Virus record (IMG/VR): IMGVR_UViG_3300043772_000121
Span: 1 to 24,155 of that record
Strand: one strand, 5' to 3'
DNA length: 24,155 nt
Origin: a virus
The notes under the pieces are model-generated. The model made no database searches. It saw only the letters and a program-made list of their open reading frames with translations, and was not told the origin of the DNA. This document shows, one piece after another, positions 7,078 to 18,000 of this stretch; position 1 is the stretch's first letter; every line of letters begins with the position of its first letter. A program made the position numbers and the translations under genes.

Positions 7078-10000
7078 TAAACTACCTCACTTAGAAATAC
7101 TGTCATTGATGGACCACTTTGATCTTTTGAATACTCTATATTATACACAACAAACCGACTATCTTTTGGTGCAACCATATTGATTGAGTTATCAACATAA
7201 TCTAAACTAACTATGTCTCCTAATTGAATCATAGGGTTTGCGAAAATCTTAACACCAACAGATTTTCTTGGCTTCATTATTTTATTAATAACCCAAGACA
7301 TTAAATTTTCTGCAGCGTCATGGGATTGAATGTATGGAACTTCTAAACTAAAATCTTTTTTACCATAAGACATTCTGCTTGACTTTATGTCTTGATAATC
7401 TTTTTTAACTTTAAGTGGTGATATAACTAAATTTGATCCAATTAAATCTGGATTAGCAAGGTTGCTATTTTTTGAAAAATACTCATCAACTGTTAAATCT
7501 GTGTTTGACTCTTGAGTAAAAGTTATTCCCTGTATTCTTAAATAGTTTCCAGATGTTGCATCTAGATTTAATGTAGTATCGGTTGCATTAAAGATTAAAA
7601 ACTCTGCTCCGTAAGATCCTGCCCTAAATCCAGAAACGGTGTAACCCTTTAATCTATTAAAAGTAGGAGATAATTTTGCATATAGTGCTGGATATGCTTG
7701 GTCATATTTAATGTTAAATGACGAGGCCTCTCTCATAATTGTTCCAAATTCTTCAAAATACATGTTAAATTTTGGTGGTTCAGCAGAACTTATTCCTGAT
7801 AGATATGTTCCTTGCACTATTCCGCTCATAGCATACTTCATAAATGATTCATTTGCATTTATTTCAGAATCTCCAAATACTGATGCTATTGGGGCATTAA
7901 TTTTAAAAGCAGTATTTTGTGAGTAGTTGTTCCCTAAAGCATATATGTTTTCAAACATTACTCTTGAGGAGCCACGAACAAACAGTGCCATATTATTATA
8001 TACTGGAAGCGGATTTTCATCATCTACCTCTGCAATAAGGTTATTATTTATGTATAAAAAGAATCTTCTTCTTGTTCCTATATCCTGGTATTCAACAGAT
8101 AGGTCATAGACTGTTGGGTTTTCTTCTGTAGCCATTCTATATTGACCAGTAAACTTCCCATCATCAACTATGATACCTGCTAAGCCTTCATACAATTTAA
8201 TTGGAATAGCAGATGAGCCAGATGCTTTTATCTTATAAAATATTACATCATGTACATTTTGCTTTTGAGAATCATTTAAGTTGTTTGCTCCTAAAGCAAC
8301 AATTTCAAAATAGTATCCGTTATTTGTTGCTGGATTAATCATTACGGCAAGCCCACCAGATCCACCAACCACGCTTATACTTTTATCTGGAGTAGTTCCT
8401 GGAACTGTAAAATATGTAGAAGCACCAACAGAAGTTTGTCCACGATTACCATCATTTTCAATTTTTCCAACAATTCTCATTCTAGTTCCAAAGTGTTTAT
8501 ACTTATTATCTAATGGTTTATATACATAAGAAATAAAATCAAGCGGTGATTCTGTTGTAGTAAATCCTGGACCATTCATAATTAAGGCCGATGACTGTAC
8601 TGTTCCTGTCTGTGTTGATAACATACCATTTATGCTTGACTCAGATATATACTTTGATGCTAAAGCATTTTTAATAATTCCATTTCTTGATGTCTTTTGT
8701 GCAAGAGTATTATTTATTCCTGCAGCACCGACAGTTGTTGCTGGAGGGGTTTGATCTAGTCTAAACAAATACTTTGACTCCATAGTGCATCCACGAACAT
8801 TTTCATTGTTAGACCAGTAAGGGCTAACTCCTGCTGAGTGTAAAGCAACTGGTGTTCCAAATTGCCCTCTTCCGTGTTTTGCTACTACCCCATTTTTAAG
8901 TTTTGTAACTCCAAGAACTTCTTCATAGTTTGGCTCAGCGTATATCCTTACTAAGCCTGTTGGATAAATTTTTCCATTAAACGGTAATGATGAAAAATAT
9001 TTTTCGTATTCCTGAACACTGTTGATCCAGACATTGCCAGTACCAGAAATATTATACTCAACTGCATCATACTTAATAATCTCTCCATTTGAATAAAAGT
9101 ATCCGTTATATCTTGTTATAAAGAAAACACCTTCTCCAAGATCCATAACATTGTCAACAACTATATTATTTTTGACTGATGGAACAGATGATGACAGGTT
9201 TGAATTTAAAGGTATTGCACTTAATGCATAGGTTGATTGGTTTTGAATTTCTTGATTCACAGACTTTGTGCCTTCTGATCCCCCTAGTTCCCAAAGAACT
9301 ACTGGCTTATATACCCAGATTTTTTCGTTATCTACAAGACTTGCCTGCTTTATTGTTCCAACTGATCTTTCTATAGATCTTGCAGTATAAGTAATCTTTC
9401 CATCATTATAAACCTCATTATCCTGAGATGTTATCTCTAAGATGTTTGAAAGTTTGCTATTTGTTCTTTCATTTTTAACAACACCTGTGTCAGAAAAATC
9501 TGTAGTCCCATAAAGGGTTACGTCTATTGGTCTTTGGTTAACTGATGGCATAATATAATCCTTGCTCATCATAACAAAATTATTATACTCATCAAAGAAC
9601 ATCGCTGTCTGAGTTGATATTGCAAGTTCTTCCAATACTTCTGCCACACTTTTTTCTGGAGGAATAAAGAAGAAAGGAATAATAACCTCAGACTCACCCT
9701 CAACTCTTTTAAAAACATAGTTGGAGAATCCAATAGAATCAAGTAGTAACGATACAGCAGAACTAACAGATGTATTTGTAAGTAGGATTTGTGGTGCAAT
9801 CTGTGACTCAAAGTAAAAATACAAATCTCTAAGTTCTATGGATACTTGCTTAGATTGATTATCTAGTTTTGGAAAACCATCAGAGTACATTGTTTTGATT
9901 GGTAGGTAATATTCAACTCCAGAATTATCTGTAATAACTTCGTAGAGTTTAAACTGAATATTTTTAGAAACATACTTGCTAATAATGCTTAAAGTATTCG

Positions 10001-11354
10001 ATGTATGAAAGGCATCATCAAAATCAAATAAAGAAATTGATCCTGTTGAAGCAAGAAGTTGTCCTACTGGCAATCCGCTAACTCCTAAATCAGAAGCACT
10101 TTTATTAACAGAAAATTCTAATACTCTATCGCTTAGGTCTGATACAAGTCGTGGAGATAATTCAATTAAATCAAACGTGGAATCAAATTTATTCATGCTA
10201 TCAACTACAACTCTAATTCCAGAAATGTACTCAAACTCTTTATACTTTACTTGATTATTTAGTGTAAATGCTGGGGGATTTGTTAGATCTGTAACAAGAC
10301 TTGTACGTGTTCCAACATCGGAATCTTCAAGACTCCAGCCATAAGATGGAGTAAAAGTTTTCCATTCACCTTTATACCAAATATGATATGTGCCTAAAGA
10401 CATACTATTAGAGATAACTAAATAAGCATCACCTTCTTGGGCTGTCTCTGGCTTTAGTGTTGCTGAAGATAACTCTTCAATAAATTTAAAAATCCCCGAA
10501 TATATTTTTGGAACAATTAAGCCATATGAAATCTCAACATATCCATCAGATCCAATTATTGACTTGCCATCTTTTCTTCTATCTCTATCAGAAAAAGATA
10601 TAGCATCTACCCAACTGTTATTTTTTAATACTTGAATCTTCCAGTTATTTGGGGTTGTTCTATTTACTTCTCCATAGTATGGGTCTAAGAATGTTTGAGA
10701 AGAACTAGAAAATGTTCCGTAGTCTAATTCCCCTGTATTGGTTTGCATCTTTACTATAAGTCTGTTGGCTGGAACCTTTTCTTTGTATACAACAAAGGGT
10801 GCCGTGTCCTCTATTCTATGTCTTTCATTAATAGTTTTATTAGCGACTCCATACTCAGTACCGTTTTCTGTTCTAAAAGAAGTCCAGTATTTAAATGGGT
10901 CATTCTTATCTGACATATAATATCTTGGTCTTTTTGCCATGTTTATATTTGGGTTATGCAAAAATCTTCCATTAAGATATGTTGCTTTATTGATTCCAGA
11001 TCTTGGTCTTTGATAACCAAAGCAGTCTTCTAAGGAATAAAGCATCTTAATTTTTTCTTTAACTGGTTTTAAAGTAGTTGGTTCTTCATCATCATCAAAC
11101 CCTCCATCAATAACTATATCTGCATCTGTTGCTCCAGTGTAATACTTAACTCCATTGGTTCCTGAGTCAAGCGGATCAAAGGTGTTTGGGATTGTTCTAT
11201 AAGGAGAGTTTGCCTGTGTTGGTCTATATCTATAGTTTCCCACCATAGACATGTTTGTTGCAATATTCATATTCCATTCAGCAATGACTGAAGATTTTGT
11301 TTTAACAGAAGAACTTGTTTCTATGTAGTTTAATAATTCCTTATCTTGAAACAT
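7077..11354 (-). CDS. Tail hub / tail-associated protein with lectin-like insert
   Basis: A 1425-residue protein expected at the tail tip. A middle part near residues 480-620 (VAEVLEELAISTQTAMFFDE, then NNFVMM) resembles the hub fold of tail-associated proteins. Residues about 935-1145 look like a concanavalin/LamG-type beta sandwich (FISYVYKPLD, GLAVMINPATNNGYYFEIV, RRRFFLYINNNLIAEVDDE), the kind of domain that binds or handles surface glycans. The C-terminal end (GDIVSLDYV and a final strand ending FLSEVV) resembles the closing part of such hub proteins. The ATG at 11354 was chosen over a TTG 33 bases upstream because it overlaps the previous stop as TAATG and has AGAGG five bases before it. 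No lytic enzyme motif was recognised. Fold assignments are by eye. Confidence 0.7.
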   Translation of the reverse strand: MFQDKELLNYIETSSSVKTKSSVIAEWNMNIATNMSMVGNYRYRPTQANSPYRTIPNTFDPLDSGTNGVKYYTGATDADIVIDGGFDDDEEPTTLKPVKEKIKMLYSLEDCFGYQRPRSGINKATYLNGRFLHNPNINMAKRPRYYMSDKNDPFKYWTSFRTENGTEYGVANKTINERHRIEDTAPFVVYKEKVPANRLIVKMQTNTGELDYGTFSSSSQTFLDPYYGEVNRTTPNNWKIQVLKNNSWVDAISFSDRDRRKDGKSIIGSDGYVEISYGLIVPKIYSGIFKFIEELSSATLKPETAQEGDAYLVISNSMSLGTYHIWYKGEWKTFTPSYGWSLEDSDVGTRTSLVTDLTNPPAFTLNNQVKYKEFEYISGIRVVVDSMNKFDSTFDLIELSPRLVSDLSDRVLEFSVNKSASDLGVSGLPVGQLLASTGSISLFDFDDAFHTSNTLSIISKYVSKNIQFKLYEVITDNSGVEYYLPIKTMYSDGFPKLDNQSKQVSIELRDLYFYFESQIAPQILLTNTSVSSAVSLLLDSIGFSNYVFKRVEGESEVIIPFFFIPPEKSVAEVLEELAISTQTAMFFDEYNNFVMMSKDYIMPSVNQRPIDVTLYGTTDFSDTGVVKNERTNSKLSNILEITSQDNEVYNDGKITYTARSIERSVGTIKQASLVDNEKIWVYKPVVLWELGGSEGTKSVNQEIQNQSTYALSAIPLNSNLSSSVPSVKNNIVVDNVMDLGEGVFFITRYNGYFYSNGEIIKYDAVEYNISGTGNVWINSVQEYEKYFSSLPFNGKIYPTGLVRIYAEPNYEEVLGVTKLKNGVVAKHGRGQFGTPVALHSAGVSPYWSNNENVRGCTMESKYLFRLDQTPPATTVGAAGINNTLAQKTSRNGIIKNALASKYISESSINGMLSTQTGTVQSSALIMNGPGFTTTESPLDFISYVYKPLDNKYKHFGTRMRIVGKIENDGNRGQTSVGASTYFTVPGTTPDKSISVVGGSGGLAVMINPATNNGYYFEIVALGANNLNDSQKQNVHDVIFYKIKASGSSAIPIKLYEGLAGIIVDDGKFTGQYRMATEENPTVYDLSVEYQDIGTRRRFFLYINNNLIAEVDDENPLPVYNNMALFVRGSSRVMFENIYALGNNYSQNTAFKINAPIASVFGDSEINANESFMKYAMSGIVQGTYLSGISSAEPPKFNMYFEEFGTIMREASSFNIKYDQAYPALYAKLSPTFNRLKGYTVSGFRAGSYGAEFLIFNATDTTLNLDATSGNYLRIQGITFTQESNTDLTVDEYFSKNSNLANPDLIGSNLVISPLKVKKDYQDIKSSRMSYGKKDFSLEVPYIQSHDAAENLMSWVINKIMKPRKSVGVKIFANPMIQLGDIVSLDYVDNSINMVAPKDSRFVVYNIEYSKDQSGPSMTVFLSEVV

Positions 11355-12010
11355 TATGCCTCTTCCAGTGACAGGGACACATTCCAAAAGTCAAAGTTTA
11401 AACCACTTCTCTTTACAACAGAATAACTAAAGTCTGAGAAAAACACCTCTATAACTTCATTATATTTATTGACGTTATTAAATCTGTTGTCAACTGAACT
11501 GCTATCCGTGTCTTCAAAATTTGTATACTTATCATAAGCAAGGTAAACCCAGAACGAACCTTTATGGTTATCATACCAATTAAGTAGTTCTACTCCACCT
11601 GCTCCACCATCTGTTGTAAACTCTAGTGGGTTAGGTCTTGCTACTGTTGCCTGCATATCTGCTTTTCCACTACTATTAAAATTTGCCTTTGTGTCATAGG
11701 CTCTAGATGGCAACATATTCCAGGATGTATTTATCTCTAGTTTGTCAGCAATATGATATGACCTCATACGGCCATTAATCATTCTCTCCCGTTTTTCAAT
11801 TCTAACGGGCTTAAAGTCTATCTCGGCTCTATTATTATCAGATAGGATTAAAAACTCGCCATTAGTGGCTTCAAAGGCTGTATTGGCCCCTACCTCGTTT
11901 CCGTCTGGGATGTAAAAACCATCAACCTTACTTCCAGGATTATCAGCAAAGAGCATTGCCTGTGGTCTAGAATATTTTTTTCTACCAGCCATATAGGTGT
12001 TATTTGCCAT
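11354..12010 (-). CDS. Distal tail (Dit-like) minor tail protein
   Basis: A 218-residue protein between the tape measure and hub genes, the usual place of the distal tail protein that joins the tube to the tip complex. It starts MANNTYMAGRKKYSRPQAM and has beta-rich segments such as GEFLILSDNNRAEIDFKPVR and VEVFFSDFSYSVVKRSG-like strands near the C-terminus (VIEVFFSDFSYSVVKRSG). The ATG shares a base with the tape measure stop (TAATG), implying translational coupling, and its own Shine-Dalgarno is weak. The hub start overlaps its stop in the same way. The Dit assignment rests on position and size; no diagnostic motif is claimed. It could equally be called an unspecified minor tail protein. 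Confidence 0.6.
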   Translation of the reverse strand: MANNTYMAGRKKYSRPQAMLFADNPGSKVDGFYIPDGNEVGANTAFEATNGEFLILSDNNRAEIDFKPVRIEKRERMINGRMRSYHIADKLEINTSWNMLPSRAYDTKANFNSSGKADMQATVARPNPLEFTTDGGAGGVELLNWYDNHKGSFWVYLAYDKYTNFEDTDSSSVDNRFNNVNKYNEVIEVFFSDFSYSVVKRSGLNFDFWNVSLSLEEA

Positions 12011-15000
12011 TAGAACCTAGCCCCCCTAATTCTTTGAGCATCTACGCTCTTTATCTGTACCATAACTGCTCGTGCAATATCATCTGGATTAGCATCAGAT
12101 TTTACATTTAAGTTGAGGTTATAATTATACACTGAATCTCCAACGGAAGATCCAGAATTTATAGCCTTCATATTTTCAACACCATACTTGTCAACTGCAT
12201 ACTTACTCATAACAAATTCTCCAGGGGTCAACATTGAAGGAACTGTATCTGTGCCCATAGCATATCCACCAGAAGCAAAATACTTTGGGACTAGCCCACC
12301 CTTTGATTTTAAAAGCATCCTTCCAGGATCTTTTTTATCTTTTAGTATTCCTGATGCCTTGATAGCCTTAACTAATAAACTATCTGCTTCTTCCATCTTT
12401 ACCAGACTGCCTAATGGATTTTTTAAATCACCCGTAAAAAATGATGAAAATTGTTCTGCTGTTGGATCATTCTTTCCGTATCCATACTTCATTCCTATAA
12501 AGCCATCTTTTATTGCTGCCTGAATTCCTTCATCTCCATATTTTGCTGTAGCAGTGCCATAGAAGTATCCATACTTTTTCATTTCATCCTGGGAAGCAAA
12601 TCCTTTACTTCTTAACACGGCAGTGACAGCGCCTAGGTTTAGTTTTGGTTTATACTCAAACGGTCCGTACCTTCCTGGATTTAAGGCTTGATACTCAGGG
12701 TTTGTTGCAAAGTGAGTAAAGTCTCCTAAAGCATTGCTTGATGAACCTGGATACTTTGATGGATGCACCAATTGATTAATAAGATTAGGGTTGTGTGAAT
12801 TATGAATTGCTCTAGTCATAAAGTTTAATGCTTCAAGTTTTTTTGCAATTGGTGACATTTGTTTAGCACCAGTAATTGCTTTTGGTGCAGATGCAGTAAA
12901 GTTTAGTGGAAGCAGTGCAGCATTTAAATAATCCCAATTATTTGGTGATCCTGAATATAAATTATTTAATCCCTTATCTTTTCCACCTTTAAAAATTTTA
13001 TTGACTGTTTGCTGAAGGCCTTTTATTCCTAAAAATTCAAGCAATGAAGCAGAAAATCCTTGTGACAATCCCATTCCCACGGCTGAAGAAGTATTTTTAT
13101 AGGAAGAACTAGAACCTGAATTAGGCGTTTTTCTTGAAGGGTTTGAAGGGTTTACGTTAGCATATACTTTTCCACCATCTGCATATTTGCCAACATTCAT
13201 TGCATCAAGATGTTCTATTCCGTACTTTTCAACAGCGTCTTTTGTTAATACATATTCTCCTGGGGTTAACATTGCAGGTACTGTATCAGTTCCCGAAGCA
13301 TATCCACCTCTAGCAAAGAAATTAGAAACCATACCACCCTTAGCATATCCAGCAAGTGATCTCTCAATCTTTCCTATTGGAGCATTAAACCCCTGAGTTC
13401 TTCTTACAGCCTCTTCTTTAAATTTATCATCAGCAACGATTTTTGCTGCTTGGGCTATAATTTCTTCTGCTTTCTTTTCTTCTTCCGTTTTTACTTTTAA
13501 TAATGTTGCTTTTGAAAGAGCAACTTCTGCAGGAACTCCCTTTGCATATGCTGACATCTTTGCAAGAATGTCATCCCATTTTGTCTTTAATGTATCGGCT
13601 GCTGCTAGTAATCCTGCAAGAGCGTCAGGATTATCTGCTGCTGCTTGTGCTGCTGCAAAGTAATCAATTTCTGCATTGATCCTATTCCATGCGTCTTTTG
13701 TGTCGCCATAGAATTTTATGTTTCTTATATTTTTATCAATAATGTCTTGAGATTTTTTGTTTTCTTCAATATATGAATCAATAATGGCTTGTCTTGGTTC
13801 AATTTTATTTTCTTCAGTATTATAAATTTCATCCTGCTTGGCTTGAATTTGTTTAAGAATTGTAAGTCTGGCTGGATCATTCTCCATTGCATAAATTCTT
13901 TGTGAATTCTCATATTGTTTTTGATTAATCTGATCTTGAGTTAAACCACTCTTTGGACCAGTTAAAGAACCAAGTGCATTTTCTCTTGCTTGTTGCAAAG
14001 CCTGACGTTGAGCATCAGCAAATCTTGAAGCATTTCCTGCTCTCATTTCTTGTACAGCACGTGCTGCTGCAGAGATATCTCCAGATGTTATTGCATCTGC
14101 TAAACCGATTTGTTGTTTTTGTTGATCTAAAATATTTTGATTTATGTCAGAAACTTTTTGAAGGGCTTCGGCTTGATCGTCATATCTCTTATTAACTTTT
14201 TCTGCAGCATTAGAAATAACTGTTAGATCATTAGACAAACTGCTATTTTCATCTTGAATTTTTTGTATAGCACGATCACCAAATAATGGATTCATTTCTA
14301 GACTACGATTTGCATCATTGATTGCTTCTGTTGCATCTGCAACTTCTTTAAGGAATGGATCAATTTCTCTTTCAACACCAGCAATTAATACATCATTCTT
14401 TTTAATATCCATTGCTTCTTTGCTAGTCATTACTAGTTCTTCTTCGGCTGCAAAGTAATCCTCAACTATTTGTCTTCCTGCAGATGCTGCACCTGCTAGG
14501 TCTCCCTTGTTTAACTTAACTTGAATATCAATTATTTTTTCTTTTTCTATATTGTTTAATAAGGTTGCGATTTCCTCAGCATCTAACTTTCCATCTTTAA
14601 GGTCTGCCATTAATTCTTTTGCAAGTGCTGGATCTCCAAGTACTGCATCAATCTGGTCAGCACTATAGCCAAAGGCTTTCATTTGAGATACAAGTTTTGG
14701 CATCTTTTTATACATTGCAAAATCTTCATTTGCACGAATTATTTTATTTAAAACTGCTTGACGCTCAAGTGCTGTGTTTGATTCTTTTATAAGTCTAACA
14801 TAATCATCCCACTCTGGAGTTCCCTTTTTAATTGTCCCCGCAGCAATGGCTGCTGCTTGGCTCTTATCTGCAACAACATCTAATGCTTCTGAAGCAGAGA
14901 GACCACCAGAAATAAGCATGTTGTATGCCTTGGTTTGTTCTTTAACACCTGCAATAGCAACATCATTAGCAAGTTTAAAGTTACCCATGTCTCTTTCTTT

Positions 15001-18000
15001 ATACCCTTGGTCAACAGCCTTACCAGTTTCTGTTAATCCAGTTATTGTATCTTTTGATCTTGGCTTATCTTTTTCAAAAGTAAATAGTGCTTTATTACCT
15101 GTGTATGCTGCAATCTTAGAAAAATCTTCTGCAGACATTGACTCGATAGCGCCTCTTAGTCCTTCTCCTGTGCCTAATTTTAAAAGTCTATTTTGAATAC
15201 CATCAAATAGTGCAAATGCATTTTGCTTTGTTTTTTTATCTCTAAATGCTGCAAGTAGTGACTCAATAGGACTAAGTGCATTAAATGCATTATCTCTTAC
15301 TTGCTTAAGACCCATTGCTAAATCTTTTAGAAAATCAAGTGGGTCTGCTCCTTTTGTTTTTGTTAAGTCAGGGGGGACAATACCGTTTCCCAATATTTCT
15401 GTTAGTTTACTTGGGTTTTCGGCAAAATAAACTGCTGCTTTTTGATTTACATCCTGGGTAACTTCTGGTATTCCTAATTGTCTTGATCTAGCAACTCTTT
15501 CTATATCTTTTGGAGAACCAGCAGCCTGTAAATAAGCATCAACGACATTTTTATCACCAACCAATGTTTCAATATTAAGCAACATTGTTCTTGTTATAGT
15601 TTTACCATCTCCAACTAAAGTTGCCCAATTGTCAACAATGTACTGATACCTTGGATCTTCTATAGCCATAGCCTCTAGTTCAAGTTTTGTTACACTTGTT
15701 TTTCCTGCTAGAGCATTAACCATATCTGCAATTCTTTGAATCTTAGATTCGCTATCTGTGTTAATGTCTAAGGTAATGCCATAAGTTTCTTGTATTTTAG
15801 ACAATATGTCAACTGCATCTGTTATGTCTTTTGGATCATAGGCATCTCCTTTATTATTTAGCAAGTTAAGAATAATAGTTTTTGATTCAGTCTTCAAACC
15901 AGCCTTTGATAATAGTTGTGAAATAACAGATCCTTCAGCAGTGTCTCCACCAAGAGTAGTAGTAACTAATAAATCAAATGCTGTTTGATAGTTTGGGTTA
16001 TTAAGTAACTCAAGAAGTGTCATTGGGTCAATTAAATTACTTGCAAATTCTAATTGCATTTGTGTTTTAAATGAACTGTTTTCTAATGCGCTTAGTTCTG
16101 TAAGTGCTACATTTTTTAGTTCTGCCATAGGGCCTTCTTTGTAGAGTGTATCTACAGCACCCTTAATAGCAGCATTCCAACCAGTATCTCCTATTGCATC
16201 TTTAGATGACAATATCATATTAAGTTGTGTTTTATTTTGTGCATTTAGAGCATCCAGTGCTTTTTTACGTTCTGCTTCAATTTCTGAAATTTCTTTTTCA
16301 GTTTTTGCAGTTTTTAATTTAATGTCATATTGTTTATTTAAAGAGTCTATAAGTTGTTGATTACTTTGGAACTCTTGAATCATCAACTGTGCGCCAGCGG
16401 CTCTAATTTTATTTGTTTGTGCATTAGCATCTCTAATTTGGAAAAATGCCGAAGTTATTCCAAATGTAAGAATTGATAATGTTTTATCTAGTCCACTCTT
16501 TTTTGGATCAAAGAAGTCTTGATATATTGCTGGATTTACTAATGCTAACCTTTGTTGAATATATCCTTTTTCTCCTTTTATGGCTGAGAATGCCTCTCCT
16601 TGCGTTCCTCCTTTACCACCATAAGATTTAGCAAAATTTTGCTGTTGTGCAAAGTTAACCATTTTTTGAGATGTCTTAAATGTTTTTTTATCAATATCTA
16701 AAGCAACCTTTATTGGATCCTTTAGAATATTTTCTCCATTAGGTCCAGTTATTTTAATTATTTCTCCAACTATGTTTGCAGATAGTGGATAGTCTTTTAA
16801 CTGATTGCCTAAAGCCATTGACATGCTTCTTGCTTGTTCTGAAGTTATAACACCACTAAGCATTGCACTTGATAGTTGAACTCCAACATTTTTACCAATT
16901 TCTTGGCTTGACATTCCTGCTTTTGCTTGTGTATTTACATCTGCAAGTAATGATTTTCCAAACTCAGAATCTAATATTGTTTGTCCAACCTTGCGCTGTT
17001 TTTCTGTTCCTCCAGAAAGCCTATCCTGTCTTTTTTTGTCTGCTGCTTCGCTTGCTGAAACTCTTTGAGTTATTTCTGATAAGGCAATTAATTTTGCATT
17101 AGTCATAGACATTGCGTTACCTAAAGCAATGCCTTCCTCTCTAGCCTTTTTCATTGCAGCATTAAATGCATATACTGTGCCTGCTAACGCAAGAAGCCCT
17201 GCAGCGACTGCACCAACGGGGTTTGTAAGCATAGGAGCAATACCAGCAACTGCTGATGCGCCCATCATAGCCATACCACCTGATGTATTACCAGACATCA
17301 ACATTCCAGTACCAATAGTTCCAAGTGCCATTGCTGCGCCACCAGAAACTCTTCCAACCTTTTCTTGTCTTAAGTTTCTTCTGTTTTTAATTTCTGCTCT
17401 TTTGGTTTGTTTTTGAGCCTTTAATTCTCTTTTTTGACCTTCTTTTACTGCAGCATCATAATTTAATGCTTGTTGACGATTAAGTTCCTGACGACGCTGT
17501 TCTTCTACATAACGTGCTCTTGCAGCCTCTGTCTGTTTCTTTTGAATTGCTGCTTGTTCTTTTTGTCTTGCCGCTTCAGTTCTTGCTGCTTTTTCAGCCG
17601 CTTTTACTTGGCGCTCTTTATTCCTTAGTTCTGTTTCAGCAAATTTTTTAAGCGTTCTATCAATTTGAGATTGAGTAAAACCCTTTTCTCTTAACCTTAG
17701 AGCAAGTTCTCCTTGCTTTACAGTTGGATTTTTTAATCTTGTTTTCCCTACTGTTGCATCTCCCTCTTCAAAACCTTTAACACGTATAAGTCTTTTAGTT
17801 TGGTTTTTTGTTGTTACTGTCTGCTTTTTCTTTTTCTTTACAAGCCTATCATCTTTAGTAACTTTACCTTTTGAATCTACAGGAACAACCCCATCTGGCA
17901 TAGGGGAACTATTTCTATTACCTATTTTTTTAGTAGTTCTTGCTTCTGGATCTGTAACACTCTCGCCCTTTTTTGCACCAACAAATACTTCATCGGCTGT

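Noticed and set aside
11355-11387. A longer start (TTG at 11387) for the hub gene
   Set aside because: It would overlap the previous gene by 34 bases. The ATG at 11354 has AGAGG and the TAATG overlap used by its neighbours.
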